Notes: generated by a model from the letters alone, not told the origin. A stretch of 64,000 bases of DNA from Plantibacter sp. Leaf314 (GCF_001423185.1 NZ_LMOB01000001.1:479373-543372); one strand, 5' to 3'; numbered from the stretch's first letter, positions 1 to 8,784 are shown. Program-made: numbers and translations.

Positions 1-55
1 GCACCCCTGCGGCCGTGGCTCCCCATCCCGCAGCTCAGCTCTGAAAGGCACCCTC

Positions 56-1429
56 ATGCATCTCGCAGTAATCGGCGGTAGTGACGCCGGCATCTCCACC
101 GCTCTCCGCGCGCGGGAACTCGACCCCTCCATGGACGTGACGGTAATCGTCGCGGACGCCTACCCGAACTTCTCCATCTGCGGCATCCCCTACTACTTCT
201 CCCGTGAGGTCCAGCCCTGGCAGTCCCTCGCACACCGCACCCACGCCGACCTCGAGGCCACCGGCATGACCCTGCGCCTGAGCACCCTCGCGACCGGAAT
301 CGACGTCGCCGACCAGCGCCTCACCGTCCGCGACGAGCAAGGGACGGCATCGACGATCGCCTACGACGAACTCATGGTCGGCACCGGAGCCTCACCCTCC
401 ACCGCCGGCATCACGGGCCTCGACCAGCTCGGCCCTGACGACGGTGTGCACCTGCTGCACTCGATGGGCGACACCTTCGCCCTCGAGCGCTACCTCGACA
501 CCCACCAGCCGGAGACCGCGATCATCGTCGGCGCCGGGTACGTCGGTCTGGAAATGGCCGAAGCCCTCACCGTCCGCGGCCTCCAGGTCACCCAACTGCA
601 GCGCGGCCCCGAAGTCCTCTCCACCCTCGACGCCGAGCTCGGCTCCCTCGTCCACGACGAACTCACCCGCCACGGCGTGAACGTCATCACCGACACCCGC
701 GTGGAGCACCTCAGCAAGACGAATAGTGGTCTCACCGTGACCGGCCTGCAGGACGGCCAGCCGTTCGAGCGCAGCGCCGAGCTCGTGCTCGTCGTCGTCG
801 GCGTCCGGCCGAACACGAGCCTGCTCACGGAGGCCGGCGCGACGACCGGACCCGGCGGCGCGGTCATGGTCGACGAGCAGATGCGCACCGGCCTGCCGCA
901 CGTCTGGGCGGCCGGCGACGGTATCGTCACCCACCACCGCCTGCTGGGCGTCACGTATCTGCCGCTCGGCACGACAGCGCACAAGCAGGGCCGGGTCGCG
1001 GGCGAGAACGCGATCGGCGGCAACGCCCGCTTCGCCGGGTCGCTCGGCACACAGGTGGTGAAGGTCTTCGACCTGGTCGCCGCTCGCACCGGTCTCCGCG
1101 ACCACGAAGCCGTCTCGGTCGGGTACGCAGCGCACAGCTCCACGGCGATCGCGGACGACCACAAGGCCTATTACCCGGGCGCAACACCGATCAGCATCCG
1201 GATCACCGGAGCGACCGACAGCGGGCTACTACTCGGTGCGCAGCTCGTCGGCACCCGCGGGGCGGAAATCGCGAAACGCGTCGACACCTACGCCACCGCC
1301 CTGCACCACGGCATGACGGTCGACGCGATGAGCGACCTCGACCTGTCCTACACGCCACCACTCGGCTCCCCGTGGGACGCGGTCCAGGTCGCGACGCAGG
1401 CGTGGAGCCGCGAGGCACGGACCAGATAG
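56..1429 (+). CDS. FAD-dependent pyridine nucleotide-disulfide oxidoreductase (CoA-disulfide reductase / NADH oxidase type)
   Basis: This 457-residue flavoprotein has the two-dinucleotide-fold layout of the NADH oxidase and CoA-disulfide reductase group. The FAD motif GGSDAG is at residues 7-12 and the NAD(P) motif VGAGYVGLE at about 158-166. The FAD-closing motif AAGD is at 285-288. A single cysteine, C42, in the context SICGIPYY sits where this family carries its redox-active cysteine, so a one-cysteine mechanism (CoA disulfide, persulfide or oxygen reduction) is likely. No C-terminal rhodanese domain is present. The ATG at 56 has a GAAAGG ribosome binding site just upstream. The protein is cytosolic by sequence. 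Its upstream neighbours are outside the window, so the electron acceptor cannot be told from context. Such genes often lie in actinobacterial metal or sulfur stress clusters, but nothing here proves that. Confidence 0.85.
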   Translation: MHLAVIGGSDAGISTALRARELDPSMDVTVIVADAYPNFSICGIPYYFSREVQPWQSLAHRTHADLEATGMTLRLSTLATGIDVADQRLTVRDEQGTASTIAYDELMVGTGASPSTAGITGLDQLGPDDGVHLLHSMGDTFALERYLDTHQPETAIIVGAGYVGLEMAEALTVRGLQVTQLQRGPEVLSTLDAELGSLVHDELTRHGVNVITDTRVEHLSKTNSGLTVTGLQDGQPFERSAELVLVVVGVRPNTSLLTEAGATTGPGGAVMVDEQMRTGLPHVWAAGDGIVTHHRLLGVTYLPLGTTAHKQGRVAGENAIGGNARFAGSLGTQVVKVFDLVAARTGLRDHEAVSVGYAAHSSTAIADDHKAYYPGATPISIRITGATDSGLLLGAQLVGTRGAEIAKRVDTYATALHHGMTVDAMSDLDLSYTPPLGSPWDAVQVATQAWSREARTR

Positions 1430-1527
1430 TCACCGCTGCGTCCGGCTCGCAGCGCGTGTACCGGGACGTCGGAGAGGTCTCGCCGTGCAGCCTCCGCTCT
1501 AACGGATGGTGTCCGAGGCGAGAGCGC

Positions 1528-1854
1528 CTACCGGACCATGCGGGCGTCGGTGATGGACGGCGCGGAGGGATCCACCTGCTCGACACCGTCGAAGGCGAAG
1601 CCGTTACGCAGGTAGAACGACGTCGCGCGGGGGTTCTCCTTCGCCACCCAGAGCATCGCCGGCCCGGCGCCGATCGTCGCATCGAGCAATGCCTGGGCCG
1701 CGCCGCTTCCATAGTGCGACGCCGCCAGGTAGATCGCGTAGAGCTGCCACGGCCGGGACGGGGTCTCGTCGCCGGCGACCCATCGGGGCCCCGGCTCGCC
1801 GGTCACCGCCGACTCAGTACCATGGGCGCATGCCCGCTCTCCCCGCACCAGCAC
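1528..1854 (-). pseudogene. 5'-truncated GNAT acetyltransferase remnant
   Basis: The reading frame matches only the C-terminal half of a GNAT N-acetyltransferase. The acetyl-CoA loop (ASHYGSGAAQALLD) is visible, followed by the family's late strand and helix (LWVAKENPRATSFYLRNGF). A complete protein of this family is about 160-180 residues, and the first 60-70 residues, which carry the substrate side of the fold, are missing. The 5' part runs into the start of a divergent membrane-protein gene at 1830, so the lost segment was probably removed by a rearrangement that brought that gene in. No ribosome binding site precedes the possible starts. A short, still expressed protein is possible but unlikely to be an active acetyltransferase. 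Confidence 0.55.
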
Positions 1855-2249
1855 GAGCGCTGAGGGTGTTCCAAATCCTGTGGGTGATCGGCTTCCTCAT
1901 CGGGACGACCACGCACACGGCGGATCTGATCTTCGGCGGACTGGACGTCTACGGCGGCTTCCCTCCAGGTGTGCGGCTGTTCTGGGTGTCACTCACGATC
2001 CTCGATCCGGTGACCGTGGTGCTGATCGTCCTTCGTCGGCGCTCCGGCATCGTGCTCGGTAGCGCCGTGATCATCGCCGACATCGCGGTCAACTGGACCG
2101 TCTTTTTGACCATCGGCGGGCTCTCGGTCTTCGGAATCGCCAACCAGAGCCTGTTCGCGGTGATCATCGCCGCCACGGCTCGTCCGCTCTGGAACTGGTT
2201 CGGGCGATTGTCCACACGAGGACGCGGCGACGTGGACGGCACGGCCTGA
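1830..2249 (+). CDS. Small four-helix integral membrane protein of unknown function
   Basis: This is a 139-residue protein from the ATG at 1830. It has about four hydrophobic stretches: FQILWVIGFLIG near the N-terminus, VSLTILDPVTVVLIVL, VLGSAVIIADIAVNWTVF and the IANQSLFAVIIAATA region. The tail is short, basic and then acidic. It looks like an inner-membrane protein and I do not recognise a named family. The ribosome binding site is weak. It sits between a truncated acetyltransferase that it overlaps head to head and the GntR regulator 39 bases downstream. It could be cotranscribed with that regulator, but there is no functional link I can defend. Confidence 0.7.
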   Translation: MPALPAPARALRVFQILWVIGFLIGTTTHTADLIFGGLDVYGGFPPGVRLFWVSLTILDPVTVVLIVLRRRSGIVLGSAVIIADIAVNWTVFLTIGGLSVFGIANQSLFAVIIAATARPLWNWFGRLSTRGRGDVDGTA

Positions 2250-2277
2250 CCACCCTGCACGTCGAGGGCGACAACTA

Positions 2278-2287
2278 GTATGCCTAT
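2278..2287 (+). promoter_or_regulatory. Candidate operator gtatgcctat before the GntR gene
   Basis: The 10-mer gtatgcctat abuts the GTG start of the GntR regulator at 2288. The identical 10-mer occurs at 9823-9832 in front of the phosphonate operon, within a longer match ct(a/t)gtatgcctat. Its core tatgcc-ta is an imperfect dyad. Shared placement before a regulator and its likely target operon suggests an autoregulated operator. This is inference from two copies only. Confidence 0.4.
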
Positions 2288-3055
2288 GTGTCCGCCATGC
2301 TGTACGTCCAGATAGCCGATGACCTCCGCCGCAAGATCGTGAGCGGCGAGCTGTCGCCGGGTGACGACGTGCCGAGCGAGGGCGAGCTGGCCGAGCTGTG
2401 GCGGAGCTCGCGCGGGCCGATCCGGAACGCCCTGGCGGCGCTGCGGAACGAAGGTCTCATCGAGACCCGGCGCGGCAGGCCTGCCCGGGTCGCCGAGCGG
2501 AAGGCGCAGCAGGCCGCCGACGTGTCCATTCCTTTCACCCGCTGGGCGGAGTCGATGGGTACCACCCCGGGCGCCCGCACCCAGGAGGTGTCGTTGCGTC
2601 GCGCCGACGAGGAGAAGGCAGCCGCGCTCGGTATCGCGGTCGGCGACCCGATCGTCGAGGTCGTCCGGCTGCGCCTCCTCGACGGGCGCCCCACGATGCT
2701 CGAGCGACTCACCTTCATCGAGGAGGTCGGCCGGGCGCTGTTCGACGTCGACCTCGACACGGTCTCGATCACCGAGTATCTGAACGGGCGGGGCTACGGC
2801 TACCAGGACGTCGACCACGAGATCGACGCCGTCGCCGCCGACGAGCTCGACAGCCGGCTGCTCGACGTCGAGCCGGGCACCCCGATCCTCCGCCTCCACC
2901 GAGTCACGAGGGGCCCGGACGGCCGCATCTTCGAGGCCTCCGACGACCGATACCGCAGCGACATCATCCGGTTCACGGTCTCCGCCTCGGGACGGGCTCG
3001 TGAGGGCGGACACTTCATCCGGGCGATCGGCGCGATCGGCGCTGAACCCGCCTAG
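2288..3055 (+). CDS. GntR-family (HutC/PhnF type) transcriptional regulator with UTRA domain
   Basis: This is a 255-residue regulator. Residues 1-70 form the winged helix-turn-helix of the GntR family: YVQIADDLRRKI, then SGELSPGDDVPSEGEL, then the recognition helix and wing ending in RRGRPARV. Residues of about 90-245 form a UTRA ligand-binding domain of the HutC subfamily (EVVRLRLLDGRP and TPILRLHRVT are typical strands). The gene runs convergently to the phosphonate catabolic operon and its stop overlaps the last gene of that operon by four bases. PhnF-type regulators in actinobacteria control phosphonate uptake. I infer that this protein represses the phn operon and senses a phosphonate or phosphate-related ligand. 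The GTG at 2288 is taken as start; an ATG at 2297 is an alternative. Confidence 0.88.
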   Translation: MSAMLYVQIADDLRRKIVSGELSPGDDVPSEGELAELWRSSRGPIRNALAALRNEGLIETRRGRPARVAERKAQQAADVSIPFTRWAESMGTTPGARTQEVSLRRADEEKAAALGIAVGDPIVEVVRLRLLDGRPTMLERLTFIEEVGRALFDVDLDTVSITEYLNGRGYGYQDVDHEIDAVAADELDSRLLDVEPGTPILRLHRVTRGPDGRIFEASDDRYRSDIIRFTVSASGRAREGGHFIRAIGAIGAEPA

Positions 3056-4233
3056 CGCCGGGGCGACCCGGCCTCGCGGGTCGCATGGCCGGGCGCGAGC
3101 GGAGCCAAGCCTGGGGCCACGCCGATGCGGACGGCCCGTCCACCCATGGCGGCCTCGAGGCCGTCGTCGAGGTCACCGAGCGCCACCGTCGCCCCCACCA
3201 GTTCGGCGAACGGGTGTGCTTCGTGGCGTTCGGCGAGGTAGCGGACTGCCTGCTCGAGATGCGTCGGTGCGTAGTTGTGCACACCACGGATGGTGACGAG
3301 CCTCCGCACCACGCTCTCCGGGTCGAGGGCGACGGGGTCGCTCGGCGACACGCTGCCGACCAGCACGGCGACGCCGCCGATTCCCAGCACGTCGATCGAC
3401 GCGGCGACACCGAGCGGGGATCCGGACGCCTCGATCGCCACGAGCGGCCGAGTTCCGACGAGATCCAGCGCGGCCTGGAGTGATCCCGGTTCCGTCGGGT
3501 CGACCGTGGCCGCGGCACCGAACCGGGTCGACAGCTTGCGACGCCGCTTGGCGGGGTCCACCACGATGACCCTGGCTCCCGCGTCGCTCGCCATCGCGCA
3601 GGCGGTGAGACCGATCAGCCCGGCACCGTGCACGATCACGACCTCGCCGTCCAGCGCGACGATCGCCGAGGCGGCCTCGAGGGCGGCGACCGCCGTGGCG
3701 GTGCCGCACGAGACGGGTGCGAGCACCTCGGCGGGGAGATCGTCGTCGGGTACCGGCACGATCGCGGTGCCGCATTTCAAGTGCACGTGCGACGCGAATC
3801 CCCCGCTGAGCTCCCACCCGGTCTCGAGCCGCTCATGGCCGTACTTGCGCACGGTCTGGCACTTCTGCGGCAGCCCGCGAACGCAGGTGGGGCAGGCACC
3901 GCATCCGATGGTGAGCGCCCACACCACGCGCTGCCCCGCCCGCAACGGTGCTCCGGCGGAGGTGACGGCACCGTCGCCGACGGCCACGACGTGGCCGACC
4001 TGTTCGTGGCCGAGCACCAGCGGCGTGGGGGCCTCGCGGTGCCCCAGCACGGTGTGCACGTCGGAGCCGCAGATGGTCGCCAGCTCGATCGCGACGAGGG
4101 CTTCGCCCGGTGCCAGCGAGACCGACGGCACCGCGATGCGCTCGTGACGCCGCCCGGCCTGCACCCACACCATCGCGGTCGGTGCCGGGTCGAGCTCGAT
4201 CCGCACCGTCGTCGCCTCGTGCGTGAGCGTCAC
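3052..4233 (-). CDS. Zinc-binding alcohol dehydrogenase associated with phosphonate catabolism
   Basis: This is a 393-residue medium-chain zinc dehydrogenase. The catalytic zinc site is visible as C55 in the CGSD motif and H76-E77 in LGHEQVG. The structural zinc cysteines are C111, C114, C117 and C125. The NAD-binding glycine motif GAGLIGL lies in the central Rossmann domain. The length and the partner genes match the dehydrogenase family repeatedly found in phosphonate operons (TIGR03366 type). The reaction it performs there is not established; oxidation of a hydroxylated phosphonate or of an aldehyde-derived alcohol is plausible. Its ATG overlaps the stop of the upstream HAD gene by four bases (ATGA), so the two are translationally coupled. 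It is the last gene of the operon. Confidence 0.85.
   Translation of the reverse strand: MTLTHEATTVRIELDPAPTAMVWVQAGRRHERIAVPSVSLAPGEALVAIELATICGSDVHTVLGHREAPTPLVLGHEQVGHVVAVGDGAVTSAGAPLRAGQRVVWALTIGCGACPTCVRGLPQKCQTVRKYGHERLETGWELSGGFASHVHLKCGTAIVPVPDDDLPAEVLAPVSCGTATAVAALEAASAIVALDGEVVIVHGAGLIGLTACAMASDAGARVIVVDPAKRRRKLSTRFGAAATVDPTEPGSLQAALDLVGTRPLVAIEASGSPLGVAASIDVLGIGGVAVLVGSVSPSDPVALDPESVVRRLVTIRGVHNYAPTHLEQAVRYLAERHEAHPFAELVGATVALGDLDDGLEAAMGGRAVRIGVAPGLAPLAPGHATREAGSPRR
3063..3084 (+). terminator. Probable intrinsic terminator of the GntR gene
   Basis: An eight-base-pair hairpin, gcgacccg-gcctcg-cgggtcgc, starts eight bases after the GntR stop codon. It lies inside the 3' end of the convergent dehydrogenase gene. 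There is no strong T tract, which is common in high-GC actinobacteria, so efficiency is uncertain. Confidence 0.45.
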
Positions 4234-4952
4234 CGCGTGGCCAGTCGCGGCAGGGCGGTCAGCTCCCGGACGCTGTCCAGTACCACGTCGGCCCCGGCCT
4301 CGGTCAGCTGGTCCCGGGTGTGCGCACCGGTGGTCACGCCCACGACGAGCCCCGCACCCGCGTTCCGGCCCGAGCGCATGTCGCTGGTGGTGTCACCGAC
4401 GACGATCACCGAGGCCACCGAGGTCGCTCCGGTGGCGATGAGTGCGGCGAGCACGAGGTCGGGCGCCGGGCGGCCTCGGCCGGCGTCGGCGGGCGAGAGG
4501 GCGGCGTCGACCTCCCAGCCCAGGCGGGCGAGCACGGCGTCACGGGTGGCGGGCGAGAACCCGGTCGTCAGTGCGACCTTGAGCCCCGACGCGCGGAGGC
4601 CGGCGATCACGTCGGATGCGCCGGGGATCGGGTCGACCCCGACTTCGTCGATGAGCTCGGCGTAGGCGGCTTCGAAGGCCTCGTTGCCGGCCTGCGCGGC
4701 GTCCTCGTCCCCGCCGGTGAGGTGGCGGAAGACCTCGATCTTCGACTGCCCCATCGTGTCGCGGACGTACTGCAGCGACTCCTCGAGCGGGCGCCGGGTG
4801 TCGAGGCCGGTGCGGCGTGCGGCTCGCTCGAAGGCGCGCTCGACGATGCCGTCGTCGACGACGGTGGTGCCGGCCATGTCGAGCACGACGAGTTCGACGG
4901 GGACGCCCGTGGGGCTGTCGGGGATCGTGGTGGTCGTGGTCGTGATGGTCAT
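4230..4952 (-). CDS. Phosphonatase-like HAD hydrolase (PhnX-like)
   Basis: This is a 240-residue HAD-superfamily hydrolase from the ATG at 4952. Motif I is VVLDMAGTT with the nucleophile D25 followed by M-A-G, as in phosphonoacetaldehyde hydrolase and its close relatives. The cap domain contains TMGQSKIEVFRHL with K71 at about the position of the Schiff-base lysine of PhnX. Motif IV is GDTTSDM near residue 195. A run of six threonines (residues 4-9) follows the start. The gene overlaps both neighbours by four bases. With the adjacent FAD oxidase producing an aldehyde, hydrolysis of phosphonoacetaldehyde or a similar beta-carbonyl phosphonate to phosphate is the most likely role. The family is PhnX-like rather than classical PhnX, so the substrate is inferred. 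Confidence 0.85.
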   Translation of the reverse strand: MTITTTTTTIPDSPTGVPVELVVLDMAGTTVVDDGIVERAFERAARRTGLDTRRPLEESLQYVRDTMGQSKIEVFRHLTGGDEDAAQAGNEAFEAAYAELIDEVGVDPIPGASDVIAGLRASGLKVALTTGFSPATRDAVLARLGWEVDAALSPADAGRGRPAPDLVLAALIATGATSVASVIVVGDTTSDMRSGRNAGAGLVVGVTTGAHTRDQLTEAGADVVLDSVRELTALPRLATR

Positions 4953-6142
4953 GGTCTCGTGCTTTCTGTCAGCGGACGGGAGTGGGTGTCGAGATGGCCT
5001 CCGACGACGTGTTCGGCGAGCCCGAGGCCGGTGGTCATGCCGATGCCGGTCGTCACGACGGTGACCAGCACGCCCGGCTCGACCTCCTCGATGAGGAACT
5101 CCTCGGGCCCCGTGGCGTAGACGCCCTGCCACCGTTCGACGACGGCCGGGTCGCGGTCGAAGAGCGTCCGGAACTCCGCGAGGAACGCCTCCGGGGCGGC
5201 CTCCGGCTGGAACGGCGGGACGGTCTCCCCCTTCCAGTGGCTGTCGCCGACGATGAGCGACCCGTCGGGCCGTTGCGTGTACATCTGGTTCAGGTCGAGG
5301 GCGGCCAGCTCGGGCCGCTCCCGCCCGAGGCGCTCGCGCACAGCGGCCGAGCCAGGAAGCCCGGCGAACGCGCTGTACCGGATGAGTGACCACCCGGTCA
5401 GCAGGGGGCCACCCAGTGGACGCGGGAGGTCGGCGGTCACCCGCAGCATGTCCAAGCCGCACCGGATGACGCCGTGTCGTTCGGCGAGCTCGGGATAGAG
5501 CTGGTCGATGTCGTGGTTGACGGCGACGACCACGAGGCCTGCGTCGACCGGGCCGCGGCTGGTCTCGACGCGTCCGCCGGTGATCCGTCCGGCTGCGGTG
5601 CGCATCCGGAAGACGACCCCGCGCGCGGCCAGATGGTCGCGGATGGCGTCGGCGGCGAACCGGGGGTCGACCTGCAGGTCGCGGGGCAGCCTCGCGCCGC
5701 CGACCGCAGTGCCGGCAGGCAACGCGGCCAGTGCCTCGATCTGGGATGCGGTGAGCAGCTCGACCTCGGGCGACTCACCGTCGTGCTGGGGCCGTCGTCG
5801 CTCAGCTAGGTCGCGGAGCAGCGCGAGTTCGTCGTCATGGCGGGCGACGACAACGGTGCCCGCCTGGTCGATCCAGAAGCCGGCGTCGCGGGCCAGCCGC
5901 AGCCAGAGCTTCCGCGACGTCGCGGCGTAGTCCCGGGCGACGCCCGACTGCGGGGTGAAGCAGAGATGTCCGAAGTTCCGGATGCTCGCCCCCGCGATCT
6001 CGGACGCGCGGTCGACCACCAGCACGGAGCGGCCGCGGTCGACGGCTGCGAGGGCCGCGCCCAGCCCCACGATGCCCGCACCCACGACGACGACGTCGAA
6101 GCGCTCCGGAGCTGCGGAGACTCCCCCTGCGGCGCCGCTCAT
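4949..6142 (-). CDS. Phosphonate-associated FAD-dependent amine oxidoreductase (TIGR03364 type)
   Basis: This is a 397-residue D-amino-acid-oxidase-fold flavoprotein. The N-terminal FAD motif VVVVGAGIVGLGAA is at about residues 17-30, followed by the acidic end of strand two in LVVDR. The middle carries the substrate domain and the C-terminus a glycine-rich FAD loop (TTGIGMTTGLGLAEHVVGG). The length and operon match the FAD oxidoreductase family that recurs in phosphonate clusters. Members of this group have been reported to oxidise aminoethylphosphonate, preferably its N-methyl form, to phosphonoacetaldehyde. I recall that but cannot check it here. This gives a coherent route: import, oxidation to the aldehyde, then C-P cleavage by the HAD enzyme encoded next. 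The gene overlaps phnE and the HAD gene by four bases each. Confidence 0.83.
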   Translation of the reverse strand: MSGAAGGVSAAPERFDVVVVGAGIVGLGAALAAVDRGRSVLVVDRASEIAGASIRNFGHLCFTPQSGVARDYAATSRKLWLRLARDAGFWIDQAGTVVVARHDDELALLRDLAERRRPQHDGESPEVELLTASQIEALAALPAGTAVGGARLPRDLQVDPRFAADAIRDHLAARGVVFRMRTAAGRITGGRVETSRGPVDAGLVVVAVNHDIDQLYPELAERHGVIRCGLDMLRVTADLPRPLGGPLLTGWSLIRYSAFAGLPGSAAVRERLGRERPELAALDLNQMYTQRPDGSLIVGDSHWKGETVPPFQPEAAPEAFLAEFRTLFDRDPAVVERWQGVYATGPEEFLIEEVEPGVLVTVVTTGIGMTTGLGLAEHVVGGHLDTHSRPLTESTRP

Positions 6143-7896
6143 CGGAACACCCGCCGCATCCAGATGGCGATGCCCTCGACGACGAGCACCGTGACGAGGA
6201 TCATCAGCACGATCGCGGTGACGACGCCGTAGTTCGAGCCCTGGCTGGCGTTGAGGAGGTAGTAGCCGACTCCCCCGGCGCCGACGATGCCCAGCAGGGT
6301 CGCCGCGCGGATGTTGGTGTCGAGCATGTAGAAGGTGTGACCGATCAGGGCGCGGACACCCTGCGGGACGGTCGCGCCGGCGTACACCTGGAGTCGGGAC
6401 GCACCGGCGGCGGTGAGTGCCCGTTCGGGTCCGGCCTTGACCTCCTCGAAGGAGTCGGCGATGAGCTTGCCGAGCAGTCCGACGCCGCCGATCGCGAGGG
6501 CGATGGTGCCGGCCTGGGTGCCGAGCCCGGAGATGACGATGAGCACGATGGCGAGGATGATCTCGGGGATGCCGCGGACGGCGACGAGCAGGAACCGCAT
6601 CCCACCGCGCACCCCCCGGCTCGGTGCGACGTTCCTGGCCGCGAGCGACCCGACCACGAGCGAGACCACGAGCGTCAGGAGGGTGGCGGCGAGGGCGATC
6701 GCGATCGTCTCGACCATCGCGTCGGTCATGGTCGACAGTTCGTAGCTGCCGAACGACGGCGGCCAGAACTGCACCGCGACGGCCGGGATCTTCGCCCACA
6801 CGGTGAGGAGGTCACGCCACTGGATGTCGCAGATCAGGACACTGCCGACCACCACGGCGACCGCGAGCCAGCCCCAGGTGGTGTTCCGCACGCGGGTCGC
6901 CGTCCAGGGACGCCGCAGTGCGTCGTCAACCGTCGCGACGCGGGCCTGACCGTCCGAGGTGCCCGTCCGCGAGGCGGCGCGGCCTCGTCGGATGCTGCGC
7001 AGCACCCGGTCACCGAGGCCCCGGCCGGTGGGCGCGATGCCGAGCATGGCGGCGCGCACCGCGCTCGAGACGATCTCCATCACGACGCAGAGCACGAAGA
7101 TGACGACGGCGTACCCGAGGCCCAGGCCGTAGTCGAGGGACTTGAACGCGAACGACATCTGCATGCCGAGGCCGACGACACCGACATAGCCGAGGATCAC
7201 CGAGCCGCGCAGGTTGATGTCGTTGCGGTGCAGCACGGTCGCCACCCACGAGGGCATGACCTGGGGCAGCACCCCGGCGGTGAACTCCTGCATCCGGCTG
7301 CCTCCGGCGGCCCGGATGGCGAGGCGGGGGCCCTCGTCGATCTGCTCGATCGCATCGGCGAACATCTTCGAAATCATGCCGATGGAGTGGATGCCGATCG
7401 CCAGGATCCCGGGCAGCGTCCCGAGCGAGAAGACCAGCACGAAGACCATGGCGAACACGACGTCCGGGATCGCCCGGGTCAGCACGCCGAAGAAGCGGGC
7501 GAACGCGCGCCACCCGGTGCCGGGGGTGGTGTTGGACGCGGCCAGGTAGGCGATCGGCACCGAGATGACCGCGGCCAGGAGCGTGCCACAGATCACGAGC
7601 CCAAGCGTCAAGCCGGTGAGGTACAGCAACTCGCCTGGGTCGGGGAAGGAGATGGCGCCCACCCGACCGAAGAAGCGTTCGGCGTTCGACCAGCTCTGGG
7701 CCATCCTGGCCGGATCGATCCCGATGCTGTTCAGCGCCACGATCGACGCGGCCAGGAGCGCGAGCAGGGTCAGGACGGCGGCGATGCGCTCCGGCGAGAC
7801 GGCGCGGCGAGGGACACGCCCGACAGGACCTGCCGGGCCGTCCGCGGTCCGGAGTCCCGTCCGGGTGTCGGGTCGGGTGCGTGTGTCAGCGCTCAT
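6139..7896 (-). CDS. phnE: Phosphonate ABC transporter permease, two PhnE domains fused
   Basis: This is a 585-residue membrane protein made of two PhnE-type permease domains in tandem. The first covers about residues 35-300 and the second about 330-585. Each half carries a coupling-helix region with the EAA-like pattern: MFADAIEQIDEGPRLAIRAAG in the first and LIADSFEEVKAGPERALTAAG in the second. A disordered, basic N-terminal tail of about 30 residues precedes the first membrane segment. Most phosphonate importers use two separate PhnE chains or a homodimer; here one chain supplies both halves of the channel. The gene overlaps phnC upstream and the FAD oxidoreductase downstream by four bases each, so stoichiometry is probably set by translational coupling. 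Confidence 0.92.
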   Translation of the reverse strand: MSADTRTRPDTRTGLRTADGPAGPVGRVPRRAVSPERIAAVLTLLALLAASIVALNSIGIDPARMAQSWSNAERFFGRVGAISFPDPGELLYLTGLTLGLVICGTLLAAVISVPIAYLAASNTTPGTGWRAFARFFGVLTRAIPDVVFAMVFVLVFSLGTLPGILAIGIHSIGMISKMFADAIEQIDEGPRLAIRAAGGSRMQEFTAGVLPQVMPSWVATVLHRNDINLRGSVILGYVGVVGLGMQMSFAFKSLDYGLGLGYAVVIFVLCVVMEIVSSAVRAAMLGIAPTGRGLGDRVLRSIRRGRAASRTGTSDGQARVATVDDALRRPWTATRVRNTTWGWLAVAVVVGSVLICDIQWRDLLTVWAKIPAVAVQFWPPSFGSYELSTMTDAMVETIAIALAATLLTLVVSLVVGSLAARNVAPSRGVRGGMRFLLVAVRGIPEIILAIVLIVISGLGTQAGTIALAIGGVGLLGKLIADSFEEVKAGPERALTAAGASRLQVYAGATVPQGVRALIGHTFYMLDTNIRAATLLGIVGAGGVGYYLLNASQGSNYGVVTAIVLMILVTVLVVEGIAIWMRRVFR

Positions 7897-8729
7897 CGCG
7901 GGGTCTCGCTGACGGCGTCGACGAGGAGCTCGGTCTCGATGGCGTGCAGCTCGCTGGTGGTGGTCGCGACCCGGCCGTAGATCTCCATCACCTGCGCCTT
8001 ACTCAGTCCCTCGGTCGGCGTGTCGAGCACGACGCTGCCGTGACGGAGACCGACGATGCGATCGGCCCAGCTGAGGGCCAGATCGACCTGATGGAGACTG
8101 CACACCACGGTCAGGCCGCGGTCGACGGCGATCTCGCGGATGAGCGCCATCACCTGGTCGCTCGACTCGGGGTCGAGCGAGGCGACCGGCTCGTCGGCGA
8201 GGAGGATCTCGGGGTCCTGCATGAGGGCGCGCGCGATGGCGACGCGTTGCTGCTGGCCGCCGGAGAGGGTGTCGGCCCGCTGGTAGGCGCGGTCGAGCAG
8301 TCCCACACGGTCGAGGTGCCCGAGCGCGGCGAGCTTGCCGGCACGGCCGTACGACCAGAGGCCGAGACGTGGGCCGCGGACGGTGGCGAGCGACCCGGTG
8401 AGCACGTTCTCGAGCACGGTGAGCGAGGGGACGAGCTCGAACTGCTGGAAGATGAAGCCGACTCGGCCGCGCAGGGTGCGGAGTCGTCGGCCGGAAAGGT
8501 CGGGCACCAGCTGGCCGAGGACCTCGACGGTGCCGGCGCTCGGCTGCTCGAGCCCGTCCAGGTGGCGGAGCAGGGTCGACTTGCCCGACCCGGAGAGTCC
8601 CAGGAGGACGACGATCTCGCCTCGTTGCACCTCGAGCGATGCGCCGTCGAGTGCGAGTGTCGCGCCGAAGCGCTTCGTCACGTCGGACAGTCGCACCACG
8701 GTCTCGGTCGGTGTCTGGGGATTCGTCAT
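7893..8729 (-). CDS. phnC: Phosphonate ABC transporter ATP-binding protein
   Basis: This is a 278-residue ABC ATPase. Walker A is GLSGSGKST at residues 44-52, the signature is [15 protein letters not shown] at roughly 150, and Walker B with D-loop is [13 protein letters not shown]. The Q-loop [10 protein letters not shown] and the spacing are typical of PhnC, the ATPase that powers phosphonate import. I place the start at the ATG at 8729 because a GGAG ribosome binding site lies seven bases upstream (GGAGACTCCCATG). The upstream in-frame extension has no such site. It lies 55 bases after phnD and overlaps phnE by four bases. Confidence 0.92.
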   Translation of the reverse strand: MTNPQTPTETVVRLSDVTKRFGATLALDGASLEVQRGEIVVLLGLSGSGKSTLLRHLDGLEQPSAGTVEVLGQLVPDLSGRRLRTLRGRVGFIFQQFELVPSLTVLENVLTGSLATVRGPRLGLWSYGRAGKLAALGHLDRVGLLDRAYQRADTLSGGQQQRVAIARALMQDPEILLADEPVASLDPESSDQVMALIREIAVDRGLTVVCSLHQVDLALSWADRIVGLRHGSVVLDTPTEGLSKAQVMEIYGRVATTTSELHAIETELLVDAVSETPR

Positions 8730-8784
8730 GGGAGTCTCCGGGTCGGGTTCGTCGGCGGGTGGACGGTTCAGTGGCCGGGCGCGA

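Noticed and set aside
392..1162. A 256-residue minus-strand open frame opposite the first gene
   Set aside because: It is antisense to a clear flavoprotein gene and without domain features.
6337..7980. A 547-residue plus-strand open frame opposite phnE
   Set aside because: It is antisense to phnE with extreme acidic, histidine- and arginine-rich composition and no start signal.
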